A stretch of 64,000 nucleotides of DNA. Origin: Lachnospiraceae bacterium. Lineage in GTDB: Bacteria > Bacillota > Clostridia > Lachnospirales > Lachnospiraceae. The stretch is taken from positions 1 to 64,000 of the forward strand of contig SVFN01000025.1 in assembly GCA_015056815.1 (NCBI GenBank). The letters are read 5' to 3'. A model generated the notes under the pieces. The model was not told where the DNA came from. It searched no databases and saw only the letters and a program-made list of their open reading frames with translations. Of this stretch, positions 54,778 to 63,291 are shown piece by piece; position 1 is the first letter of the stretch; every line of letters begins with the position of its first letter. The translations under genes were made by a program, and so were the position numbers.

Positions 54778-54817
54778 GGAAGCTTTTTGGAAAACAGGAT
54801 TTTCTCAAAAAGCTTCC
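54778..54817 (+). repeat. Intercistronic hairpin after urtA
   Basis: GGAAGCTTTTTG (54778-54789) and CAAAAAGCTTCC (54806-54817) form a perfect 12-bp stem with a 16-nt loop, just before the urtB RBS. No U-tract. Likely stabilises urtA mRNA or tempers urtB translation. Confidence 0.7.
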
Positions 54818-54836
54818 GTAAGGAGGGGATTTCGAT

Positions 54837-55706
54837 ATGTTAAGCATGCTATATCAGTTTTTTGACAGTTTTTCATTTTTAGTCCTTTCAGCCATGGGGC
54901 TTGCCATCATCTTTGGAATGATGGGTATCATTAATCTGGCACATGGCGAGTTTATGATGATGGGTGCATATATCACCACACTCATGGCGACAGCGGGAGT
55001 ACCGCTTCCTATTTCCATATTGTGCGCAATGGCAGGTGTGGGGATCTGGGGATTTATTCTGGATCGGCTGATCATGAAACATTTATATGAAAGGACACTG
55101 GATTCCGTGGTTGCCACATACGGTATCAGCATGATCATGCAGCAGGGAACACAGCTGATTTTCGGATCCGCGCTGGCCGGAGTTTCCACACCGTTTTCTT
55201 CGATCGTGGTCGGTTCCGATAAGTTTTCGATCTATCGGATCCTGTTATTTATCATCTCTCTGGCCTTGCTGATCCTTGTGTTTTTGTTCTTTAACAAGAC
55301 CACTTTCGGACTTCACGCCAGGGCGACGATGCAGAAGGAAGATATCGCGGCATCTCTTGGGATCAATTCCAATAGGATGTATGCTTTTACCTTTGCCATC
55401 GGATCTGCACTTGCAGGGCTGGCAGGAGGATTATATGCTCCTACCATGACGATCTCTCCCACCTTTGGAGATAATTTCATGATGCAGAGCTTTGTGACCG
55501 TGATCGTAGGAGGCACCAATCCTCTGGCAGGGACATTGCTTTCCGGCGGACTGCTTGGAGCGGTAAACAGCTTTGTGGCAGCATATTTCGGAACCTTTAT
55601 GGGACGTATCAGTCTGTTGATCGTAGCGATCCTGTTTATCAGGATCTGTTCATCCGGTTTTTCCGGTCTGCTTGAAAAGGTTAAGATGAGGAGGCGAAGC
55701 GTATGA
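54837..55706 (+). CDS. urtB: Urea/amide ABC transporter permease, UrtB/LivH-type
   Basis: 289 residues, about eight membrane helices. Family motifs LAIIFGMMGIINLAHGEFMM and VTVIVGGTNPLAGTL. Overlaps urtC by 4 nt (ATGA). One of two permeases of the importer. Confidence 0.9.
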   Translation: MLSMLYQFFDSFSFLVLSAMGLAIIFGMMGIINLAHGEFMMMGAYITTLMATAGVPLPISILCAMAGVGIWGFILDRLIMKHLYERTLDSVVATYGISMIMQQGTQLIFGSALAGVSTPFSSIVVGSDKFSIYRILLFIISLALLILVFLFFNKTTFGLHARATMQKEDIAASLGINSNRMYAFTFAIGSALAGLAGGLYAPTMTISPTFGDNFMMQSFVTVIVGGTNPLAGTLLSGGLLGAVNSFVAAYFGTFMGRISLLIVAILFIRICSSGFSGLLEKVKMRRRSV

Positions 55707-56698
55707 GATCAAAAATAATAAAATCTATATCGGCAGAAAATATTACCGCCGGCGCTGCCTTGATCTATCTGCTTATTATCCCGTTTCTGGTGGGAGCCTA
55801 TAAGGCAAGCAGTTATACCTATTATCTTACCTGCATCATATTGACGCTCAGCGTAACACTGGTGTGGGGCTATACCGGGATCTTCAGCTTCGGGCAGGGT
55901 GCTTTTTTCGGGATTGGCGGTTATGCATACGGGATCATCATGCAGATGATCGGCAAAAATGAATGGTCGGTTCCGGTTGCTCTCGTGGCAGTGATCATTT
56001 CCGGCCTGGTCGCGGCAATGATCGGTTACTTTATGTTTTATGGCGGGATCAATGATGTTTTTGTCGGACTGATCACCATGTGCATTACCATTGCACTTAC
56101 GACTTTTATGGGGCAGACGTCCGGAGAACAGTGGAAGATCGGAGGGGTATCCCTTGGAGGCTATAACGGTCTGAGCGGTGTTCCGTCGATCCAGCTTGGA
56201 ACAAAAAAGCTTACCACAAACGGAATGTATTATTTTGTACTCTTTATCATGATTTTTATCTATTTGTTTCTCAGAAGATTTTTAAAAACCAAAGAAGGTT
56301 ATTCCCTGATCGCGATCCGCGAGAACCGTGAGAGGAGTGAGCTGTTAGGGTACAATATCAACCTGACGCAGAGCATGGTATTTGGTGTTGGCGGTATGAT
56401 AGCCGGACTGGGAGGCGTCCTTTACGCATCATGGGGAAATTATATCACTCCGGACAGTATGTCGCTTGCCTCTTCTACGATCCCGGTGGTGTTAGTGGCC
56501 GCAGGCGGGAGAAAGAATGCGACAGCAGCAATGATCTTTACCTTTATTTACTATTTTATTTCCAGAAGATTATCGGCAACCGGGAGTCAGTATACATTAG
56601 TTTTCCTGGGATTGTTCCTGATCTTGGTGATCCTGATCGTTCCGGATGGTCTTCTTTATACAGTGTTTCAAAAGATCGATCAGAAGATAAAGAAGTGA
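55703..56698 (+). CDS. urtC: Urea/amide ABC transporter permease, UrtC/LivM-type
   Basis: 331 residues, multiple membrane helices. VWGYTGIFSFGQGAFFGIGG near residue 53 is the LivM/UrtC signature; RENRERSELLGYN is the cytoplasmic loop that contacts the ATPase. Followed within 10 nt by urtD. Confidence 0.9.
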   Translation: MRSKIIKSISAENITAGAALIYLLIIPFLVGAYKASSYTYYLTCIILTLSVTLVWGYTGIFSFGQGAFFGIGGYAYGIIMQMIGKNEWSVPVALVAVIISGLVAAMIGYFMFYGGINDVFVGLITMCITIALTTFMGQTSGEQWKIGGVSLGGYNGLSGVPSIQLGTKKLTTNGMYYFVLFIMIFIYLFLRRFLKTKEGYSLIAIRENRERSELLGYNINLTQSMVFGVGGMIAGLGGVLYASWGNYITPDSMSLASSTIPVVLVAAGGRKNATAAMIFTFIYYFISRRLSATGSQYTLVFLGLFLILVILIVPDGLLYTVFQKIDQKIKK

Positions 56699-56708
56699 GG
56701 TGTTTGAG

Positions 56709-57428
56709 ATGTCAGAAAAACCACTATTGGAATTGATCAATGTGTCAAAGCAGTTTGGAGGAATTCAGGCTGTGGAAGATTTTAACCTTGCGATTTATCC
56801 GGGAGAGCTTCATTGCCTGATCGGCCCAAACGGAGCGGGAAAGAGTACGGTATTTAAAATGATCACCGGTCTTTATCCCGTCTCTTCCGGAAGGATCCGG
56901 TTTAAGGATAAGGATATCACGAGTCTTTCCTCGTTTAAGCGGATGCGGGAAGGTGTCAGTATTAAAATGCAGACGCCTGGTGTTTATGAAGAACTGACCC
57001 TGCGGGAAAACCTTCGCATTGCGATTGGCAATTATGCCAAAGCAGGTGGGATAGACAAGAGGATCGATGAGTTGATCGACCTGGTAAATATCAGGGAGCT
57101 GGGAAACCCGGAGGTAAGAAATCTGTCTCATGGACAGCAGCAGTGGCTGGAGATCGCCATGGCGCTTGCTTCGGAACCGGAGCTGCTTTTACTGGATGAG
57201 CCGGCAGCAGGCATGGGCACGGAAGAAACCCACTTTACGGCTATGTTGGTTAAGAGACTCAACGAACAGGGACTTACGACGATCTTTATCGATCATGATA
57301 TGGATTTTGTATCGGAGATTGCCAAAAAAGTTACCGTGATGCATTTTGGAAGAAAATTCGCAGAGGGATCCGTAGAAGATATCAAGACAAATGAAGGTGT
57401 AAAGGAAATCTATCTGGGAAACGTCTGA
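56709..57428 (+). CDS. urtD: Urea/amide ABC transporter ATPase, UrtD-type
   Basis: 239 residues. Walker A GPNGAGKST, signature in LSHGQQQWLEIAMAL, Walker B LLLLDEPAAGMGTEET, switch His in IDHDMDFV. LSHGQ.QWLEI and GMGTEET are UrtD-like rather than LivG-like. ATG 56709 is preferred to a GTG nine bases upstream (AGTGAGG at 8-nt spacing). Confidence 0.9.
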   Translation: MSEKPLLELINVSKQFGGIQAVEDFNLAIYPGELHCLIGPNGAGKSTVFKMITGLYPVSSGRIRFKDKDITSLSSFKRMREGVSIKMQTPGVYEELTLRENLRIAIGNYAKAGGIDKRIDELIDLVNIRELGNPEVRNLSHGQQQWLEIAMALASEPELLLLDEPAAGMGTEETHFTAMLVKRLNEQGLTTIFIDHDMDFVSEIAKKVTVMHFGRKFAEGSVEDIKTNEGVKEIYLGNV

Positions 57429-57450
57429 GAAAAGAAGGCGAGGGATTGAA

Positions 57451-58152
57451 ATGTTAAGTGCGAATGGAATTATGTCCGGTTATGGAAAAGTTATGATATT
57501 GCGTGATGTAGGGATCAGCGTGAATGATGGAGAGATCGTATCGATCATCGGAAGAAACGGAGTAGGCAAAAGTACCTTTATGAAGACGATCATCGGGCTT
57601 TTAAAGGCACAGCAGGGGTCAATCCTTTTTGAGGAGACGGATGTTACCATGCAAAAGTCCTATGACAGAGCCCGCGAAGGGATGGGATATGTTCCGCAGG
57701 GGCATGGTGTCTTTCCGCAACTGACGGTTGAAGAAAATCTTACTATCGGGAAAATGATAAAGCCTGACGGTTCAAAGAAAGGAAATTTTGATCTGGTTTA
57801 CCGCTATTTCCCAAAGTTAGAGCAGCGCAAGAAGCAGCTTGCGGGAACTATGAGCGGCGGCGAGCAGGCCATGCTTTCCATTGGCAGGGTGCTTGTGGGA
57901 AATCCCAGGATTCTTTTGCTGGATGAGCCGAGTGAAGGTGTTCAACCAAACATCGTTGCAGAGATCGGCGAGATCGTAAAAAAGATCAGTAAAGAGTTGG
58001 GGATCGCGGTTTTGATGGTGGAACAGCATAAAGGATTAATCCAGCAGATTACAGAAAGAGGTTATGTAATGGACAAAGGATCGATCATTGCAGATCTGAC
58101 CCGACAGGAGATATTGGACGACGAAGTCATGAAGAAGTATCTGACAGTATAG
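57451..58152 (+). CDS. urtE: Urea/amide ABC transporter ATPase, UrtE-type
   Basis: 233 residues. Walker A GRNGVGKST, YVPQGHGVFPQLTVEENL, signature MSGGEQ, Walker B RILLLDEPSEGVQPNI. GRNGVGK fits UrtE. Completes the five-gene importer; the amidase gene follows after 83 nt. Confidence 0.9.
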   Translation: MLSANGIMSGYGKVMILRDVGISVNDGEIVSIIGRNGVGKSTFMKTIIGLLKAQQGSILFEETDVTMQKSYDRAREGMGYVPQGHGVFPQLTVEENLTIGKMIKPDGSKKGNFDLVYRYFPKLEQRKKQLAGTMSGGEQAMLSIGRVLVGNPRILLLDEPSEGVQPNIVAEIGEIVKKISKELGIAVLMVEQHKGLIQQITERGYVMDKGSIIADLTRQEILDDEVMKKYLTV

Positions 58153-58235
58153 AAAACAGTATCCACAAAATAATTCCGGAGAATGTTAGGTATTATATCA
58201 TTTGTCCGTAAAAGAGACGAAAAAGGAGGTCTATT

Positions 58236-59150
58236 ATGATAGAGATCAGACAGGATGGAAATTTTACATATGTATTCAGCAAATATATTGACCCGATCTG
58301 CAAAGTACCGCAGGATGAAGAGATTCTGATCCATACGCAGGATTTTGCAGAAGGAAAGATCAACAGTGTTGACAGTGTACCCAGTGATTTTATGAAGGGA
58401 TATTTAAATCCCCAGACGGGACCGATCTACATTGAAGGAGCAGAGCCCGGAGATACTCTTGCGGTTGAGATCATTGATATCCAGCCGGACAGAGATTGGG
58501 CCGTCAGCTGCAATATCAAGGAATTCGGCGGACTGGTTGCGACCAATGCGACGCATCTTTTGAACAAACCTCTGGAGGAAAAAGTCTGGATTTACAGACT
58601 TCAAGAGGATGGAACTTTTAAATGTGATACCAATCCCAAAATGCATTATCCATGGGAACCTTTTATGGGGACGATCGCGACTGCACCGGAATACGAAGCA
58701 TTGTCAGCTTTGACACCGTTTAATCAGGGTGGAAACATGGATTGTCATGACACTTGCCCTGGAAACACCTTATATCTTCCGGTGGCTGTGGAGGGAGCCA
58801 TGTTTTATACAGGAGACTGCCATGCCAAACAAGGAGACGGTGAGCTGATCGGTACCGCCCTGGAGATCGCGGGTAAGCTTACCGTGAAGTTTCATGTGAT
58901 AAAGAATAAAAAGATCAACTGGCCAAGGATTGAGAATAAAGATTATATCATGGTCGTAGGAAGTGCCAGACCAATGGAGGATGCAGCCAGGATCGCCTAC
59001 ACAGAGCTGGTGCACTGGATGGTGGATGAGTATGGCTGGGATGAGCTTGATGCTTATGATGCACTCGGTCAGGTGGGCGAGATGTATGTGGGAAATATGT
59101 GCGATACCAATTATTCGCTGGTTGCCAAAGTACAGAAGAAATATCTTTAA
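58236..59150 (+). CDS. Acetamidase/formamidase family protein
   Basis: 304 residues. FmdA_AmdA family features: GPIYIEGAEPGDTLAVEI, NPKMHYPWEPFMGTIATAP, GGNMDCHDTCPGNTLYLPV and GDCHAKQGDGELIGTAL. It hydrolyses formamide or short amides to ammonia and acid in the cytoplasm. It is placed next to a transporter like FmdDEF of Methylophilus, so the pair is a plausible uptake and cleavage route. Confidence 0.9.
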   Translation: MIEIRQDGNFTYVFSKYIDPICKVPQDEEILIHTQDFAEGKINSVDSVPSDFMKGYLNPQTGPIYIEGAEPGDTLAVEIIDIQPDRDWAVSCNIKEFGGLVATNATHLLNKPLEEKVWIYRLQEDGTFKCDTNPKMHYPWEPFMGTIATAPEYEALSALTPFNQGGNMDCHDTCPGNTLYLPVAVEGAMFYTGDCHAKQGDGELIGTALEIAGKLTVKFHVIKNKKINWPRIENKDYIMVVGSARPMEDAARIAYTELVHWMVDEYGWDELDAYDALGQVGEMYVGNMCDTNYSLVAKVQKKYL

Positions 59151-59183
59151 GGCAGAAGATCTTTCGGAAAGGGGACATGTGCT

Positions 59184-60521
59184 ATGCAGGAATTAACAAT
59201 GGATGAAGTACTGCGGAATGTAAAAGAAAAGGATGTGGAATTTGTCCGACTTCAGTTTACTGATATATTGGGACATTTGAAAAATGTAGCGGTTGATGAG
59301 GATTATCTGGAGCATGCACTTAATAATAAAGTCATGTTTGACGGTTCTTCCGTGGATGGATACGGCAGAGTAGAAGAGTCGGACATGTATCTGAGACCGG
59401 ATCTTAATACCTTTTCACTTCTCCCCTGGAGACCGGATACATCACAGGTTGCAAGAGTGATCTGTGACGTGTACAGACCGGATGGCTATCCTTATGAAGG
59501 GGATTCCAGAGGTATTTTGAAAAAAGCAGTCGAGGAGGCGGAGGAGGAAGGGTATACGTTCCAGGTAGGTTCGGAATGTGAGTTTTATCTGTTTCATACG
59601 GATGAGGAAGGGTGCCCTACGCTTTTAACACATGACCGGTCCGGCTATTTTGATCTGGAACCCATGGATCTGGGAGGAAATGTCCGGAGAAAAATATGCC
59701 TGTGCTTAAAAAAGATGGGATTTGTGATCGAGACATCTCATCATGAAGTAGGACATGGACAGCAGGAGATCGATTTTAAATACGCAGATGCGCTCACTGC
59801 AGCTGATAATATCATTACTTTTAAGCTTGCGGTAAAAGCGGTTGCAAAGGTAAATCACCTTTATGCGACTTTTATGCCGATGCCAAAAGACGATCAACCC
59901 GGTTCCGGAATGCATATCAATATGTCTCTGGTAAAGGACGGGCAGAATATCTTTTATGACAGGACGAATAAAAACGGTAATGGATTGTCGGATGAGGCGA
60001 TGTATTTTATCGGTGGGATCATGAAGCATATCAAAGGACTCACATTGTTGGCAAATCCGCTGGTGAACTCATATAAGCGATTGGCTATGGGCAGCGAAGC
60101 GCCCTCTTACATTGCCTGGTCGGAGCACAACAGAAGTCCGCTGATCCGGATCCCGGACGCCAGGGGAACGGCGACCCGCATAGAGCTTCGAAGTCCCGAT
60201 GCGGCGGCAAATCCCTATCTTCTTCTGGCAGGCTGTTTAAAGGCAGGGCTTGACGGGATCAAAAATCAGACCCTGCCACCGGAGGCTGTCACAGAAAATC
60301 TGAGCTTATTGTCACCTTCGGAATTGGCAAAATATCAGGTGGAAAGACTGCCTCTGACACTGGAAGAAGCGATCAATGAATTTGAAAAGGATGAGCTTGT
60401 AAAGGATGCAGTCGGATCCTATATTTCTGATCTTCTGATCCGGACAAAACGCCGGGAGTGGAGAAACTATTGCACATCCGTTACAGACTGGGAAGTGGAT
60501 CAGTATTTGTATGAATATTGA
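59184..60521 (+). CDS. glnA: Glutamine synthetase type I
   Basis: 445 residues. VMFDGSSVDGYGRVEESDMYL, glutamate/metal site GSECEFYLF, GSGMHINMSL, and ammonia/ATP-site SEHNRSPLIRIP are all present. Full-length GSI-alpha-like enzyme; it fixes ammonia released by the amidases as glutamine. It could instead be a specialised glutamyl-amide synthetase, as such paralogs often sit in degradation operons, but substrate-site motifs look like true GS. Confidence 0.9.
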   Translation: MQELTMDEVLRNVKEKDVEFVRLQFTDILGHLKNVAVDEDYLEHALNNKVMFDGSSVDGYGRVEESDMYLRPDLNTFSLLPWRPDTSQVARVICDVYRPDGYPYEGDSRGILKKAVEEAEEEGYTFQVGSECEFYLFHTDEEGCPTLLTHDRSGYFDLEPMDLGGNVRRKICLCLKKMGFVIETSHHEVGHGQQEIDFKYADALTAADNIITFKLAVKAVAKVNHLYATFMPMPKDDQPGSGMHINMSLVKDGQNIFYDRTNKNGNGLSDEAMYFIGGIMKHIKGLTLLANPLVNSYKRLAMGSEAPSYIAWSEHNRSPLIRIPDARGTATRIELRSPDAAANPYLLLAGCLKAGLDGIKNQTLPPEAVTENLSLLSPSELAKYQVERLPLTLEEAINEFEKDELVKDAVGSYISDLLIRTKRREWRNYCTSVTDWEVDQYLYEY

Positions 60522-60539
60522 TCCGAAAGGAGTGAGTCT

Positions 60540-62279
60540 ATGAAATACAAAGCCTGTGCGATCAACTGTGAACCGATCCTTTATGAGAAGGGCAGAAACA
60601 TCGCACATCAATTAAAACTGGTAAAGGAAGCCGCCGAAAATGGGGCAAAGCTCATTGCACTGCCGGAGATGGCAACGACAGGCTATTGTTTTTACGACAG
60701 AAAAGACGTGAAAGACATGGTGGAGCCTGTTCCGGGAGATACCGTTTCTCTTTTTGAGAAAACTGCAAAAGAATACGATTGTTATATTGTGTTTGGAATG
60801 CCGGAGGTAGAGCCGGAAACGAATCTTTATTACAATACAGCAGTATTGGTGGGACCGCAGGGCTATATCGGAAAACACCGTAAAACGCATGGCTACATTT
60901 CCGAACCCAAGTGGAGCAAACAGGGAGATCTGGATCATCAGGTATTTGATACACCGATCGGAAGGATCGGAATGCTGATCTGTATGGATATCCATTTTAT
61001 CGAGACGGCCAGGCTGGAGGCTCTTGCCGGAGCGGACGTGATCGTACATATCAGTAACTGGCTGGCAGAAAAGACACCTGCTCCCTACTGGATCACCAGA
61101 GCCTTTGATAATGGCTGTTATGTTCTGGAAAGCAATCGCGTCGGTCTGGAGCGGACGGTACAGTTTTCCGGCGGAAGCTGTCTGATCGATCCGGATGGGT
61201 CTATCATTTCTTATGCGAAAGAAAAAGACGAGATCGTTTATGGAGAGATCGATCTGGAGAAAGCGAGGGATAAGAGCTTTCGAAAGGATACCCATAAATT
61301 AAACGACCGGCGCCCGGAGTGCTATAAAGAGATCGCTTCCAACAGCTACCTGTGGAATCCTCTGGATTTTTTCGGATTATACGGATATGATCCGCTTCCG
61401 GGAGGAAAGCAGTCAAAAGTCGCTGTTTCTCAGATGAAGCAAACGGATCAGGACACAAGAGGACGGCTGGACGAAATAAAAGAATCCATGAAAGAGGCCT
61501 CAGCGCAGGGAGCGGAACTGATCGTCTTTCCGGAGAGAGCACTAAACGGAGGGGAGAACTGTGAAGAGATCAAAGAAAATGCACTGGAAAAGAACAGCCC
61601 TGTTTATGATGAACTGATCGATGCAGCGATGAAATACCGGATCTATGCAGTTGTGGGACTGGCAACAAAGGAAGGGGAAAGTTATCATAATTCAGCTGCT
61701 TTGATCGGACCCGAAGGGATCCTTGGTATCTATGACCAGGTGCATCTTTCCGGAAAGGACAAACTCTGGGCAAAGGCCGGAGAAGGCTTTGAACATTACA
61801 ATACCCCCATCGGCAGGATCGGGATCATGATCGGAACTGATTCCGTCTTTCCGGAAAGCGGCAGGATTCTGGCGCTCCGGGGATGCGATCTGATCGCATG
61901 TCCCTGCGCGGCGACGGGACCAAAGCCGTATGGATTGGAGGCAACAGTGCAGTGGCAGAATTATCCGATCCCTATGGGCTACAGCCGGATCCACTGGCAT
62001 TTGTGGAGAACGAGAGCCGGAGAGAATAACTGCTATCTGATCTTTTCCAACTATGCAAAAGGTGATGCAAAAGACTACTTCGGACGAAGCGGCATCTTCA
62101 TGCCGGATACGTTCGCATTCCCCAGAAATGAGGTTATTTTGTCAGAGGATCAGGCAGAGTTGGGGTATCTGATGATCGATACTTCCAATTGTTCGGACTC
62201 GGTCTATCCGACGAATGTTGTGAGAAGAAAGGACCTGGTCTGCATGAGGCAGCCTTTATGGTATGATCCGATCGTGTGA
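60540..62279 (+). CDS. Tandem carbon-nitrogen hydrolase (active N-half, degenerate C-half)
   Basis: 579 residues, twice the normal nitrilase length. Domain 1 (1-275) has the full triad Glu43 (IALPEMATTG), Lys115 (GKHRKTHGY) and Cys148 (GMLICMDIHF). Domain 2 (about 293-575) keeps Glu332 (VFPERALNG) but has Gln400 for Lys (GIYDQVHL) and Gly432 for Cys (GIMIGTDSVFPES), so it should be inactive. Nitrilase-superfamily enzymes hydrolyse amides or nitriles. Domain 2 may be structural or regulatory. Confidence 0.88.
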   Translation: MKYKACAINCEPILYEKGRNIAHQLKLVKEAAENGAKLIALPEMATTGYCFYDRKDVKDMVEPVPGDTVSLFEKTAKEYDCYIVFGMPEVEPETNLYYNTAVLVGPQGYIGKHRKTHGYISEPKWSKQGDLDHQVFDTPIGRIGMLICMDIHFIETARLEALAGADVIVHISNWLAEKTPAPYWITRAFDNGCYVLESNRVGLERTVQFSGGSCLIDPDGSIISYAKEKDEIVYGEIDLEKARDKSFRKDTHKLNDRRPECYKEIASNSYLWNPLDFFGLYGYDPLPGGKQSKVAVSQMKQTDQDTRGRLDEIKESMKEASAQGAELIVFPERALNGGENCEEIKENALEKNSPVYDELIDAAMKYRIYAVVGLATKEGESYHNSAALIGPEGILGIYDQVHLSGKDKLWAKAGEGFEHYNTPIGRIGIMIGTDSVFPESGRILALRGCDLIACPCAATGPKPYGLEATVQWQNYPIPMGYSRIHWHLWRTRAGENNCYLIFSNYAKGDAKDYFGRSGIFMPDTFAFPRNEVILSEDQAELGYLMIDTSNCSDSVYPTNVVRRKDLVCMRQPLWYDPIV

Positions 62280-62365
62280 CAGACGGAAGAAAAGGAAACT
62301 AAGCAAAATGATCTCGCGCGATATCACGGCGGAAACGGTAAGAGAATAAGGAAGGAGCGGGAATT

Positions 62366-63280
62366 ATGAAAGTAAAGATGGCAACAGTGTGTATGAATGT
62401 GGTACTGGATAAGAAAAAAAATCTGGAAAAGTATCTTTATTATATAGAAGAGGCAGCCAAAAATGAGGCAGATCTGATCGTTTTTCCGGAGCAGAGCCTG
62501 CAGGGATATCTGACGGATCTGACTGCCATGAACATGGCGCCGGGAAGCGGGAATGAATTTGACTATCAGTATCAAAATGCAGAACCGGTTCCGCAGGGAG
62601 ATTCTGTAAGGGCGGTCATTGATGCGGCTGAAAAATGGAATATCTATGTGGTATTCGGCATGACGGAAAAAGATCCCGATATTGATCATAAGCTTTATAA
62701 TACTGCGGTTTTGGCAGGACCGGAGGGATATATCGGAAGCTATAGGAAGGTTCATCAGCCGGACGATGAGCTTCATTCCTATTATTGCGGAAGTGATTTT
62801 CCTGTTTTTGATACGAGGATCGGGAAGATCGGGATGCTGATCTGCTATGACAAATGGTTCCCGGAATCAACAAGAGAACTGGCACTTGGAGGAGCACAGA
62901 TTCTGATCATGCCGACCGCTACCTGCTTTGCGGATGCCGCAGATCCGGATTATGAGAATGATTACGGCTATTATACCTTTGAGCTGATGGATAAAGTACG
63001 GGCATTGGAGAATCAGACGTTTTTTATCGCTTCCAACCAGGTGGGAATGTCCGGAAAATCCAATTATTTTGGAAACAGCAAGATCGTAAAGCCTGATGGA
63101 AAAGTCGCAGTGGAAACAGGTGGAGAAGAAACGATCGTATATTATACTTCCGAGGACCTTTGCGAAGAAATATATAAGGCAAAACATTCTTTTGCAGGAA
63201 TGAGCTTTTTAAAGGACAGACATCCGGGAGCATATCGCAGGATCGCCATCCCTTCACCTGCAAGCAACTATAATGGATGA
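62366..63280 (+). CDS. Carbon-nitrogen hydrolase (amidase/nitrilase superfamily)
   Basis: 304 residues with intact triad Glu42 (IVFPEQSLQGY), Lys128 (GSYRKVHQP) and Cys160 (GMLICYDKWFPES). Probable amidase, cytoplasmic. It likely releases ammonia from the imported substrate or its products in series with the formamidase. 86 nt after the tandem hydrolase gene, good RBS GAAGGAG. Confidence 0.9.
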   Translation: MKVKMATVCMNVVLDKKKNLEKYLYYIEEAAKNEADLIVFPEQSLQGYLTDLTAMNMAPGSGNEFDYQYQNAEPVPQGDSVRAVIDAAEKWNIYVVFGMTEKDPDIDHKLYNTAVLAGPEGYIGSYRKVHQPDDELHSYYCGSDFPVFDTRIGKIGMLICYDKWFPESTRELALGGAQILIMPTATCFADAADPDYENDYGYYTFELMDKVRALENQTFFIASNQVGMSGKSNYFGNSKIVKPDGKVAVETGGEETIVYYTSEDLCEEIYKAKHSFAGMSFLKDRHPGAYRRIAIPSPASNYNG

Positions 63281-63291
63281 AAGGAAACAGT

